A DNA stretch of 64,000 nt, from assembly GCA_043808305.1 (NCBI GenBank), contig JAZDFB010000003.1, forward strand, positions 66,196 to 130,195. The letters are read 5' to 3'. Below the pieces are notes generated by a model. The model was not told the DNA's origin, did not search any database, and saw nothing but the letters and a program-made list of their open reading frames with translations. Numbering within the stretch: position 1 is the stretch's first letter; every line of letters starts with the position of its first letter. Both the position numbers and the translations under genes were made by a program. Below, piece by piece: positions 7,824-17,400 of the stretch. The stretch is from JBBAAP01 sp043808305 (GTDB lineage Bacteria; Planctomycetota; MHYJ01; JACQXL01).

Positions 7824-8741
7824 TTAATCCCCTTGTTCTTCTTGTTCTGTGTCGTCGTTGTCCGATTCCAGACTTTCAATCATTTCCTGAATGCCGGGGT
7901 AGTCGGGTTCGATTTCCACGGCGGTCCGGAAATCGGACACGGCGCCGTCGTAATCGTCCTGGTTCAGATAGGCCAGCCCGCGGTTGAACCAGGCGTCGGC
8001 GTTTTTGGGGTTGAGTTCTATAGCTTTGGTATAATCTTCGATGGCCTTGTCGTATTCGCCCTGCTCGTCATAGGCGATGCCCCGGCTGACGTAAGCGAAA
8101 GAATCGGACGGATTAAGCCCAATGGCACGGTTGTAATCGGCGATGGCCCGGTCGTAATCGCACAGGTATTCATAGACGGCGCCCCGGCTGCAATAGGTCA
8201 GGCTGTCAGCCGGATTGAGGCCTACGGCCCTGGTGTAGTCGGCGGCGGCGTTGTCGTATTCGCCCAGACGCTCGAACATCAGCCCGCGGTTAATATAGAT
8301 GCTGGCGTCGTTGGGGCTGAGTTCCAAAGCGCGGGTGTAATCGGTCAATGCCTGTTCGTAGTTGCCCTGGTCGCCGTAGAAGAATCCCCGGTTGACGTAG
8401 GCGCTGACATTGTTGGGGTTGAGTTCGATAGCTCGGTTGTAGTCAAACACGGCTTTTTCGTAATCGCCGGCGCTGTCGAAATCCAGCCCGCGGTAAAGGT
8501 AGGCGTCGGACAGTTCCTTTTTGACATCAACCAGGTCCGGGTTGTGCGGGTCGGCTTTCAGGGCGGCGCTGACCGCGTCATAGGCGTCGTCAAACCGACC
8601 GGCGTCCATCAGAATCTTGATGATGGTGATATCCGTTTGCGCCGGTGGCACCTGCGAGGCGTCCTGCCGGGAATCGCATCCGGCAAAGATGATCACCATC
8701 CCAATAAATATTATAGCGTATAGGCTGCGGGTTTTTACCAT
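7824..8741 (-). CDS. TPR-repeat lipoprotein
   Basis: The start is 8741, where AAGGAG precedes the ATG by 6 nt and a lipoprotein signal follows (MVKTRSLYAIIFIGMVIIFA, then GC). Seven TPR units of 34 residues fill about residues 50-285, for example 'AYVNRGFFYGDQGNYEQALTDYTRALELSPN'-type units with strong AIELNPN turns. The C-terminal tail is Glu/Asp-rich. It is probably an outer- or inner-membrane-anchored protein-binding scaffold. It lies just downstream of cysS (gap about 55 bp) on the same strand and could be part of that transcript. No partner can be named. Confidence 0.8.
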   Translation of the reverse strand: MVKTRSLYAIIFIGMVIIFAGCDSRQDASQVPPAQTDITIIKILMDAGRFDDAYDAVSAALKADPHNPDLVDVKKELSDAYLYRGLDFDSAGDYEKAVFDYNRAIELNPNNVSAYVNRGFFYGDQGNYEQALTDYTRALELSPNDASIYINRGLMFERLGEYDNAAADYTRAVGLNPADSLTYCSRGAVYEYLCDYDRAIADYNRAIGLNPSDSFAYVSRGIAYDEQGEYDKAIEDYTKAIELNPKNADAWFNRGLAYLNQDDYDGAVSDFRTAVEIEPDYPGIQEMIESLESDNDDTEQEEQGD

Positions 8742-8796
8742 AGTTAACTCCTTGCTGAGAATCATAATTTGATTACCTGTGAAGCATAAGGATTGT

Positions 8797-10293
8797 TTAC
8801 TCTTTTTTCTGGACAATCTTTACCCTTGTCGCACTTACATTAGAAGATGCCATACTAGCGGGTTTATCCTCTAAAAGATAGCCTTTCTGAAGCAATATTT
8901 CTCTTATCTCATCAGCCTTTTTATAATCCTTTCGACGGCGGGCATCCTCACGCTTTTGTTTAAGCTCTTCTATCTCAGCCGGAATAGCAGTTTCCGTTTC
9001 AGCCAATACGCCGAGCACGCCGTCAAAACTGTTGAGCAGTTCTTCCGCAGAAGAAGCAAAGTCCAGGGTAATTGGAATTTTGTTGGACTCGCGGATGAAG
9101 TCAAAGATGCAGGCCAGGGCCTCGGAGATATTAAGGTCGTTATCCATAGCTATTTCAAAATCAGCCCGGGCAGTTACCAGCAGTTGTTTTTGTTTATCCG
9201 TTAGCGGAGAGTTGGAATCAGCATTACGCTCGTTAAGCATAATCCTGAAATCAGCCAGGCGCTGTAAAGCGTTCCTTGATGCTTCCAAGCCCTCCAGCGT
9301 AAAGTTCAACGGCTGTCGGTAGTGCGTATTCAAAAGAGCGTATCTTAATGTTGGCGCTGAAAATCCTTTAGCCAGTATGTCGCGCACAGTGTAGAAGTTG
9401 CCCAGTGATTTGGACATTTTCTGGTTATTGACCAGCAGATGCTTGATATGGAACCAGTAGTTTATGACCTTGTGGCCGAGAGCGCCTTCGGACTGGGCGA
9501 TTTCGCACTCGTGGTGTGGAAAAATATTATCCTCACCGCCGGTGTGGATATCAAACCTATCGCCCAGGTATTTCAAGGACATAGCCGAGCATTCGATATG
9601 CCATCCCGGGAAGCCCTTGCCCCGCATAAGTGCGGGACTGACTGCGGTCTTGCCCCAAGGGCTGTCCCACTGCATTAGATGCTTGGGGTCCTGTTTCCAG
9701 AGAGCGAAGTCGAGCGGACTCTTCTTTTCCGAGTTGACCTCGATGCGCGCGCCGGCCATAAGTTGGTCAAGCGGGTTGCCGGAGAGCCGCCCATAATCCG
9801 GGAACTTGCTGATATCGAAATAGACATTGCCATTCACCTCGTAGGCAAATCCCTTCTGGATAAGGATTTTAATCATGCCTATCATTTCTGGGATGTGTTC
9901 GGTGGCCAGCGGGTATTTTTCGGGCGGTTTAATATTAAGCAGTTTGGATAGCTCCTTAAATTCCCGGGTATAGAATCCGGTTATCTCCAAAGGTGATTTC
10001 TGCTCCTTGCGGGCGGCCGCCTGTATTTTATCCTCGCCCGCAACGCCGGAGGACAGGTCGTCATCCGTGGTCATATGGCCGACATCGGTGATATTCATTA
10101 TCTGGGTAACCCGGTAACCCTTGTATTCCAGGTAGCGCCTGAGCAAATCAGCGCAGACGAACGAGCGGAAGTTGCCGATATGCGGATGGCTGTAAACGGT
10201 CGGGCCGCAAGAATACATCAGGACCCGGTCCGGCGTAATAGGGCTAAATTCCTGCTTACATCTGGCGTAAGTGTTGTAAAGATTCAATGCCAT
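8797..10293 (-). CDS. cysS: Cysteinyl-tRNA synthetase with an 11-residue insertion
   Basis: A class I aminoacyl-tRNA synthetase charging tRNA-Cys. Motifs: MYSCGPTVYSHPHIGNFRSF (zinc Cys and HIGH-type motif), GWHIECSAMS with its Cys, FPHHECEIAQ (zinc His/Glu) and KMSKSLGNFYT (KMSKS loop). Length 498 is slightly above the usual 460-480. Between SPWGK and GFPGWHIECSA lie 11 extra residues TAVSPALMRGK (about residues 216-226), where family members read SPWGxGxPGWHIEC directly. These come from the element at 9616-9648. The stop of ispF lies 2 nt before this start, so the two genes are one operon, as in many bacteria. Confidence 0.95.
   Translation of the reverse strand: MALNLYNTYARCKQEFSPITPDRVLMYSCGPTVYSHPHIGNFRSFVCADLLRRYLEYKGYRVTQIMNITDVGHMTTDDDLSSGVAGEDKIQAAARKEQKSPLEITGFYTREFKELSKLLNIKPPEKYPLATEHIPEMIGMIKILIQKGFAYEVNGNVYFDISKFPDYGRLSGNPLDQLMAGARIEVNSEKKSPLDFALWKQDPKHLMQWDSPWGKTAVSPALMRGKGFPGWHIECSAMSLKYLGDRFDIHTGGEDNIFPHHECEIAQSEGALGHKVINYWFHIKHLLVNNQKMSKSLGNFYTVRDILAKGFSAPTLRYALLNTHYRQPLNFTLEGLEASRNALQRLADFRIMLNERNADSNSPLTDKQKQLLVTARADFEIAMDNDLNISEALACIFDFIRESNKIPITLDFASSAEELLNSFDGVLGVLAETETAIPAEIEELKQKREDARRRKDYKKADEIREILLQKGYLLEDKPASMASSNVSATRVKIVQKKE
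9616..9648. repeat. 33-nt in-frame palindromic insertion in cysS
   Basis: Same element as 7384-7416, 31 of 33 bases identical, with hairpin CCCGCA-TAAG-TGCGGG and repeated GGGGCAAG at both edges on the coding strand. It falls next to the zinc-binding GWHIEC motif yet keeps the frame open. Confidence 0.85.
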
Positions 10294-10295
10294 AT

Positions 10296-10763
10296 TTATA
10301 TCACTGCCAATACCAGCGCGGCGATGGCGTTTTTCCCTCCGATGGGACCGAGCCCTTCCATGGTCTTGGCCTTAACATTAACCAGTTTAGGGCTGATGCC
10401 CAGCAGGCGGGCGATATTGCGGCTGATGGCCTTTTTATGCCGGCCCAGCTTGGGCGCCTGTGCAAAAATGATGCTATCAATTTCTTTTACCCTATGCCGG
10501 ACTGATTTCAAGCCTAGGGTTTTGAGCGCGCGCTTAAGCAACTCGACGCTGGAAATATCTTTATATGCCGGGTCCGTGTCCGGAAACATATCGCCGATAT
10601 CGCCGGCCTTGGCCGCGCCCAGGATAGCGTCTATCAGGGCGTGCAGCAGAACATCTGCGTCCGAATGGCCTAACAAACCTTTGTGGTGTTTTATCCGCAC
10701 ACCGCCGATAACTAATTTGCGGTTTTTGGCTAAGCGATGAATATCGAATCCGATGCCTAACAT
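10296..10763 (-). CDS. ispF: 2-C-methyl-D-erythritol 2,4-cyclodiphosphate synthase
   Basis: IspF makes MEcPP in the non-mevalonate isoprenoid pathway. The 155-residue length fits the family. Signatures: GIGFDIHRL (metal ligands Asp and His), GHSDADVLLHALIDAILGAA (metal His and substrate loop), GDIGDMFPDTDP, and the C-terminal KAKTMEGLGPIG. IspF works as a homotrimer with active sites at subunit interfaces. It is immediately upstream of cysS. Confidence 0.96.
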   Translation of the reverse strand: MLGIGFDIHRLAKNRKLVIGGVRIKHHKGLLGHSDADVLLHALIDAILGAAKAGDIGDMFPDTDPAYKDISSVELLKRALKTLGLKSVRHRVKEIDSIIFAQAPKLGRHKKAISRNIARLLGISPKLVNVKAKTMEGLGPIGGKNAIAALVLAVI

Positions 10764-10844
10764 AGCCGCAGATTACACAGATAAACGCAGATAATCAAGA
10801 AAAATGAATGTCTGGTTGGCAACGGTTTGCCACTGTTAGGCCAA

Positions 10845-10883
10845 TAAAAAAAACCCGGCCTTGATTCAGGATCAAGGCCGGGT
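10845..10883 (-). terminator. Rho-independent terminator of the OM-barrel gene
   Basis: On the minus strand ACCCGGCCTTGAT and ATCAAGGCCGGGT form a perfect 13-bp stem with a 5-nt loop, followed by eight T. It starts 19 bp after the stop at 10902. Confidence 0.92.
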
Positions 10884-10901
10884 AAATAGAATTTGACCAG
10901 T

Positions 10902-12302
10902 TTAGAATTTTAGTTTGCTATCTAAAACTATCATCTGCATACCGCTTGATTTCACGCCGTATCCGCCGGTTGAGGTGAAGAAGTCTCCGCCGGTCAGTTT
11001 GGCATAGCCCAGTGTGAAAGACAGGTTCTTATTGAAATGCAGGGTGGCCACGACGTCGATTTCCGTGCCCAGATTCTTACTGACCGTCTGGCCTGCTGTC
11101 TTGGTAGCCGGGTCTGCTACGAGCGAGAATGTGCCGAAAATCAGCTTTACGTCGAGCGGTTCGGGAGTTCCGTCCTTTTCGATATCCAGCTGTTGCGTAA
11201 GGCCTGCTTCCATCTTAAGAACTTTGTAATTGCTGTCTATGTCAAGCCCCCAGATATTATCTTCCAGAATCAGGGTAGACTGGACATTTTCATAGGACAT
11301 AAAGTTCTTATTCTTTGTGGTGGTTCCGCCGCCACTGAGATACCAGTAGGAAACATCAATATAAGGTTTAAGGGCTGGGTTCTTGATATCGTATTTCCCG
11401 CCTAACCTGTATGCTGATGAGCTCTGGTCGATGCCGGTTGCGAAATCGCCGCTCTGGGTGTAATATTCGCCGTAGAGTTCCAGGTCTGGCATAGCGCCGA
11501 AGTAATTGCCGCCTACGCCGATGGTCTGGATATCCAGTTTGGTGCCTTCGTTGAAGGTCTTGCTGACGGTGGCGGTAGCGGTATTCCTGGGGTCTCCGCC
11601 CGGAACCTTGTACCAGCCGACCAATCCGGTTATCCGCTCGTCGGTGCGTCCGGCCAGCGATTCGTTAACCACGCCCCAGTAGAAGCTGACCTTGTAGTTG
11701 TTGTTCTTGAGCGAACCGTAGTCGAAACGGGCGCCGCCGAATTCGCAGGTATCCTTGGCAATGCCGCCGACAACCTTGTAGATATTGGCTTCGGTATACG
11801 GCAAATTCATTGTCCTGGAATTATTTGTATCCATGAAAAACGCATCGCCGTTTTCACGGACCGCGAACTTCAGGTTCTGCCCGCCGTATTTGAAGGTCAA
11901 CTCGTCAATAATCAGCTTCTCCACCTGGACATAAGCCTGTTCCACGGCCATTTCGATGTTATCGCCGCCGAAGAAATCGACGTTAGCCGCGGTACCGATT
12001 GCGGCATCAAGACGCCGGTTCTGGAGCTGGACCAAGGCGGTGACTTTATCGCCCACATCGATTCCCAGATTCAGGGTGATCAGCGGTGACCAGAACAGGT
12101 CGCTGGCTTGTTTCCCCGGTTTAGGCACGCAGTCCAGAACGCTGGTAACGCCTGAATCGCGGGAAACCATGGTGTTGTCAAAACTGCCGTTAATGGTGAT
12201 TTCTCTGGCGCTGGCGACATCCTTGCCGGTTGACACGCCGGCCTGGACGCTGAAAGACAGCGCAAACACCATTACTAAAACTATTAACCCAATTTTCTTC
12301 AT
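10902..12302 (-). CDS. Outer-membrane beta-barrel (porin-like) protein
   Basis: A signal peptide MKKIGLIVLVMVFALSFSVQ with cleavage after QAG is followed by about 445 residues of alternating polar/aromatic beta-strand pattern, ending in ...LDSKLKF. The terminal Phe is the usual BAM recognition signal. Segments such as 'ALVQLQNRRLDAA', 'AYVQVEKLIIDELTFKYGGQ' and 'ELYGEYYTQSGDF' resemble alginate-export-type porins. The start at 12302 is preceded by AAGGAGGAGCAT; an ATG 24 nt upstream lacks such a site. It is monocistronic, with a strong terminator, and probably a diffusion channel; the substrate is unknown. Confidence 0.82.
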   Translation of the reverse strand: MKKIGLIVLVMVFALSFSVQAGVSTGKDVASAREITINGSFDNTMVSRDSGVTSVLDCVPKPGKQASDLFWSPLITLNLGIDVGDKVTALVQLQNRRLDAAIGTAANVDFFGGDNIEMAVEQAYVQVEKLIIDELTFKYGGQNLKFAVRENGDAFFMDTNNSRTMNLPYTEANIYKVVGGIAKDTCEFGGARFDYGSLKNNNYKVSFYWGVVNESLAGRTDERITGLVGWYKVPGGDPRNTATATVSKTFNEGTKLDIQTIGVGGNYFGAMPDLELYGEYYTQSGDFATGIDQSSSAYRLGGKYDIKNPALKPYIDVSYWYLSGGGTTTKNKNFMSYENVQSTLILEDNIWGLDIDSNYKVLKMEAGLTQQLDIEKDGTPEPLDVKLIFGTFSLVADPATKTAGQTVSKNLGTEIDVVATLHFNKNLSFTLGYAKLTGGDFFTSTGGYGVKSSGMQMIVLDSKLKF

Positions 12303-12540
12303 ATGCTCCTCCTTAATTGTCGGCATCGTGTCTTCTCACCTCTGATATGATGCCTGATATCAAAGCGTGATAGCAAAACTAATATGATAAACTAAACTGG
12401 CCACCTCCTTTCAATATAAGAGCCCAACAGGGATTTCTCCCTATCGGACATAATACCAGAGTCGGTTTTATATATTTATTTTTCGTCAAGGCGAGCGGAT
12501 AACTTTAATAAAATATCAAGATAAGCCGGTAGAATAGAAA

Positions 12541-12566
12541 GGGCAGGGCTTTTTTAACCCTGCCCC
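12541..12566 (-). terminator. Rho-independent terminator after the hbd gene
   Basis: GGGCAGGG and CCCTGCCC pair around an A-rich loop, and on the minus strand TTT follows. It lies 13 bp beyond the stop of the dehydrogenase gene at 12579. Confidence 0.8.
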
Positions 12567-12578
12567 AAGAAGGTTAGA

Positions 12579-13430
12579 TTATTTGGTGTAACTGTAAAAA
12601 CCAACTCCGGTTTTCCTGCCCAGATGACCGGCCGCGACCATCTTTTTAAGAAGCGGGCAGGGACGGTACTTGGGGTCGCCCAGGCCTTTGTGCAATACCT
12701 CCAGGATAGCCAGGCAGACATCCAGCCCGATTAAATCCGCCAGCGCCAGCGGACCGATGGGATGGTTCATACCCAGCTTCATTACTTCGTCAATCGCTTC
12801 CTTGGTGGCTACGCCTTCCATCAGGGCGTAAATAGCTTCATTAATCATCGGCAACAGCACGCGGTTGGCAACAAATCCCGGTGCATCATTGACTTCGATC
12901 GGTATTTTACCCAGCTTTTTGGATAATTCGTTCACCACCTGCACGGTCTGTGCTGAAGTAACCAGCCCTTTGACTACTTCAACCAGTTTCATTATCGGAA
13001 CCGGGTTCATAAAATGCATCCCGATGACCTTGTCCGGACGTTTGGTAGTAGCCGCCAGTTCGGTAATGGAAATAGACGAGGTATTGGACGAAATTATCAC
13101 CTCCGGTTTCAGCATAACGTCTAACCTGCTGAATATATCCCGTTTCAACTTAAGGTCCTCAATCACCGCCTCGACCACGAAATCAACCGTCTTGATTTCA
13201 TCTAAATTAATCGCGGTTTTAATGCGCTTGAAAATATTATCTGCCGATTCCTGCAGTAAATTCTTCTGTTGCATCTTGTCCAGGCTGGTGCGGATGGTTT
13301 TTAGCCCGCGGTCTACGAATTCCTGCTTTACATCAACCATAGTAACGTTATGCCCGGTCATAGCGAATACCTGGGCAATGCCATTTCCCATTGTTCCCGC
13401 GCCGATTACGGCGACATTATTGATTAACAT
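12579..13430 (-). CDS. hbd: 3-hydroxybutyryl-CoA dehydrogenase
   Basis: An NAD(P)-dependent enzyme interconverting 3-hydroxybutyryl-CoA and acetoacetyl-CoA in butyrate or beta-oxidation metabolism. The Rossmann motif is VAVIGAGTMGNGIAQVFAMT. Further signatures are DFVVEAVIEDLKLKRDIF, SSNTSSISITELA, GMHFMNPVPIMKLVEVV (catalytic His), NDAPGFVANRVL and GMNHPIGPLALADLIGLDV. Length 283 is normal for the single-domain type. AAAGGAG precedes the start. No thiolase or crotonase lies nearby, so the pathway partners are elsewhere. Confidence 0.94.
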   Translation of the reverse strand: MLINNVAVIGAGTMGNGIAQVFAMTGHNVTMVDVKQEFVDRGLKTIRTSLDKMQQKNLLQESADNIFKRIKTAINLDEIKTVDFVVEAVIEDLKLKRDIFSRLDVMLKPEVIISSNTSSISITELAATTKRPDKVIGMHFMNPVPIMKLVEVVKGLVTSAQTVQVVNELSKKLGKIPIEVNDAPGFVANRVLLPMINEAIYALMEGVATKEAIDEVMKLGMNHPIGPLALADLIGLDVCLAILEVLHKGLGDPKYRPCPLLKKMVAAGHLGRKTGVGFYSYTK

Positions 13431-13600
13431 ATTATTCTCCTTTTATATATAATCATCAGCAAAACCAGCATCTTTGCACATTATATACAAAAGTAATTTA
13501 TGTCAATATAATCACCATTCAAGGGTGGGTCTGCCCAAACGGCCGGCGTCGTCCGGTCAGATAGGTGTTTAGGGTTTGCAGAGGAACTCTTTTGCAGATA

Positions 13601-13996
13601 CACCTCCGGTCAGGCACGTGGGATTCTCTATCTACCCACCCCAGGTGTGCATAGAAGACACCAGATACCGGTTATATATCCACCGACCGTTATAGAGTAA
13701 GGCACCAGGGGTGTGCATAGAATTCACGGGAGGCGGTCTATATAATCACCGGCCGTGGTATAGCAAATGACCAGAGGTGTGCATAGAAGATACCGAATAC
13801 CGGCTATATATCCACCAGACGTGATATGGTAAGACACGAGGGGTGTGTATAGAAGACACCGGATACCGGCTATACATTCACCAGTCGTGATAGGGTAAGG
13901 CACGAGAGATGTGTATAGCAATCAGCGGGGATGGGCTATACAGGCACGAGGAGCGGGCAGGTAAGGCAGGAGGGGTGGGCTATCCTCCCTGTGGAT
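13601..13996. repeat. Tandem array of 18 units, exact 22-bp period (array 1)
   Basis: Counting from 13843 in steps of 22 bp in both directions keeps every unit in register from 13601 to 13996 without a gap. A typical unit is GTGTGTATAGAAGACACCGG plus AT, with TATA near the centre and CACC/CACG toward the end. Three unit types alternate (starting ACCGG, GTGAT and GTGTG), giving a 66-bp higher-order repeat in the middle. Units diverge by up to about half their bases while spacing is kept. There are no spacers, so it is not CRISPR. The unit is related to that of the array at 38769-39054. Confidence 0.85.
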
Positions 13997-14405
13997 AACT
14001 TCTCTACCATATATAGTGGTTTAGCACTATAAATACACCACATATTGTGGTTCTGCAAAACCCAAGGTGCTCATTTTCGGGACGGTGGGTCAGGTATTAT
14101 TCGGCTATCAGAGCTGTTCCTACCCGGGGATAGCCGGGCCATTACTCTTGTATATTGACGCGTGTGTCTGAATCTTTCCTTTATCAGAGCTGTGAGTAGC
14201 AGAACGATTAATATAACAGGACTTACGGTAGTTGTTCAGTATATCCCGCGACTGGCGATAGGGTTGGAACTGAAGCAGGATAAGAAGAGCCGTTTAGAGT
14301 TTTGTAGTCTATGCGGATACGACCAGCATAAAAATACCTAAGTGTAAATAATTATCTGAATACTGAAAAGTTTCAGGACGAAAACCCAAACGGACTACTT
14401 CACTA
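13997..14405. other. Intergenic region, nothing coding recognised
   Basis: It lies between array 1 and the 3' end of the giant gene. Short palindromes such as CCACATATTGTGG (about 14037) and a twice-used TATCAGAGCTGT (about 14107 and 14182) are visible. No open frame with a start and ribosome-binding site, no tRNA and no terminator with a T-run are seen. Confidence 0.5.
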
Positions 14406-17400
14406 TCAAAATGAAATGCTTTGGATAGTTACCATGCCTTGGCCGCTTCTGGCGCCGGAGGAGTTGGATGTATTTGCGCCGGTATTGTAAGAACCACCGC
14501 CACCGCCGGCTCCGTTTTGGTTGTAAGTGCCACCGCCACCGCCTGAGTAACCACCCCCACCGCCGGCCGGTAGACCAACTCCACCGCCACCGCCGAATCC
14601 ACCGTGTAAATTATATTCACCCCAACCTGTGTTCATTAACCCCCCGGTCCCGCCATTTAAAAATGACAGGGCGCCATACGTGCCATCCCCGCTAAAACCG
14701 GCGCTAGCTCCACCATTAGAAGAAGTCCCCCCGGCTCCGCCGCTACCGCCGGCCTGTCCTCCTTGACCGGCTGTTCCGCTTGTCGCGGTTGTTCCACCTA
14801 TGCCATTGCTGGCATATCCGGGATAGTTATTGGCACCCCCACCGCCGCCGGCAGCAATCAAAAGCGTGCTGGTGGATTGATTGTAAACAAATGTTCCGCC
14901 GCCGCCGCCGCCGGACTGCTGGCCTTGACTATTGGGTCCTCCAATCCCTTGTTGGCCTACTAATATTTTGATGGTCTGCCCTGCAGTTAGAGTAAAATCT
15001 CCGCGCATCCTGGCGCCTAAACCACCGTTATAACCAGTGATGCTACCACCTTGAGCGCCCCATGCTTCTATACGGTAAACACCAGGATCTACTACAGTAA
15101 ACGTTTGAATTGTCCCATTGCGGCCGGTTGAGGTATTATTAAAAGTAAGATTTACCGGGGCGGCAAATGTTGTGTGGGTAATTGTATTAGTATAGTCGCT
15201 ATCGCCCATACCATTATATGCATAAACCCTATAAATATAGGACGTGAGATTCGCCAAGCCGCTATTAGTATATGAATTGACGTTAAGAGGAACTGTGGTA
15301 AGTAATGAGAATCCTGTATCAGTGGTTTTACGTTCTATCTTAAAACCAGTCTCGCCTATAGAGTTATCTGTCCATTGCAGACTGATAGAAGCACTATTAG
15401 CGGTGGTGGTTATAAGAGAAGTTGGCGCCAGCGGCACTACGGTTTGTGCAATGGCCTGGTCGGAATAAGGATGGTCTAAGAGTAAATTATAAGACCTGAC
15501 CCGGTAATAATATGGTGCGCCGGCTGAAACACCAGTATCGGTATACACCATAGTATTGGCCGGTACGGTATCAATCTGACCCCAACTACTGCCGTCCGGT
15601 GAACGTTCAATCTTAAATCCGTTCTCGCTGGGCGAATTGTCCTGCCAGGTCAGCACAATCTCCGTCCCGGAATTTACTTGCGCAATCAAGTTAGTAGCTA
15701 CATTTAAATTTTCGCCATATAAATACCTCACTATTACTATACCAGAGCCGCCAGCACCCGATCCACTAGGCCAATTCTCACTGGATCCATAGTAGGAACC
15801 GGCGCCGCCGCCGCCGCCGGTATTTGGAATTGCAGTAGGAGTGCCGCTTCCTCTGGTTGTTGAGTTAATCTCATTAGTGTAAGTAGTATTACCGTAGTAT
15901 GAGGTAGTACCACAACCACGGCCTCCGCCGTCAAAACCATCTCCGGCCCGGTCACTGGTGTTACCGCCGCCGCCGCCGCCGCCGGCATAATATTGTAATG
16001 AGCCGGATATTGAACAGGCAAACCCGGTTCCGCCATTGCCGCCTGGAGCTGAGCTACTACCGGCAACTCCGGCAGAGCCGGCGCCGCCGCCACCGCCGCC
16101 AGTCCATGAAACTGCATCGTTCCCGCCGGCGTTTCCATAACCGCCTGTTTGAGTAGAAGTACCTCCAGTGCCGCCGCCACCGTTGGGCTGGGCGGCGCCG
16201 CCGCCGCTACCCCCATTTTGACCAGGCCCACCGGGCGAGACGCCTGAGCCGCCGCCGCCGCCGCCGCCAATCGCTGTGAGCGAGCCAAAAACAGAATTTG
16301 CTCCATTGTTACCTATACCGATAGTGCTATTGGGAATCGCGGCACCGCCATTTCCAACCGTTACCGTCATAGTCCCTGAAATTACGGAAAACGCAGCATT
16401 AGACATCACACCACCGCCGCCGCCGCCACCGTTGCCATTGGTAGTATTGTGATTCCCGCCGCTTCCGCCGCCGGCAACCACAAGAACTTCGACATTCCCG
16501 CCACCAGTCACATTAAAGGTGCCGCTTGAAGTGAAAGTATGGATTTTGTAACCGCCCGAATATGTAATTGTTCCGCCTGTTGCCGTAATAAAATATGTAG
16601 TATCCAAAACCACATTAGAATAATTGCTATCGCCGATACCATTATAAGCCAAAACCTTGTAAGTATATGTGTTTCCCGTTATAAGTCCGTTATTGGTATA
16701 GGAAGTGGTATTACAGGCAAGCGAGGCAACCAAAGTGTAGTTCACGCCATCCACAGAACGCCATACTTTAAACCCGGTCTCGCCCACAGAGTTATCTACC
16801 CATTGCATAGAGATATTATCTGCGCCAACGGTATTGGTTATCAAGTTAGTCGGGTCGGCAGGTAAAACAGTTCTGGCAGACTCTTCATTGGACCAGGAGT
16901 CATTACCTACCGCATTATATGACCTAACCCGGTAGTAATAGGTAGTATCAGGCGTAACCGTATAATCTGTCCATGCGGTGGTATTAGCCGGCACCGTGGC
17001 AATCTGAACCCAGTTACTGGTATCATTGATAGAGCGCTCTATCTTGAAGATTTCCTCACCAGAGGTATTATCCTGCCAGGTTAGGTCAATCTGGGTACCA
17101 GAAACAACGCTGGTGGTTAAAGAAGTAACGTTGAGCACGGTTACGGCATCGCTCTCTATTATCAGCGTGTCTATAAACGGCGTGGCCGCAGGGTTCGTAG
17201 TTGCCAATGTCGCTTTCCAGCGCAGGTCGGTACCGGTAATAGGAAAGGTATATACCACATTGGGAGTAACCGGATACCAATTTGTCCCGCCGTTGGCTGT
17301 TGCCTGATAGGCAATAGTGGTATTTGCCGGCGTAGACTGGGTTGGTGTTAGTCGGACAACTGTTGCGGCTGTTGAGCCGAAGTTAATCTTAATAGATTGA

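Noticed and set aside
7833..8723. 296-codon frame on the plus strand opposite the TPR gene
   Set aside because: It has no ribosome-binding site and mirrors TPR codon periodicity; the minus-strand gene has a lipoprotein signal and clear TPRs.
13724..13921. 65-codon open frame on the minus strand
   Set aside because: It lies wholly in the 22-bp repeat array and its protein simply repeats YTPLVSYHIT-like units from the DNA repeat; no ribosome-binding site.
15737..16306. 189-codon alanine-rich open frame
   Set aside because: It is an out-of-frame reading of the glycine-rich part of the giant gene; GGN codons read in another frame give Ala/Val.
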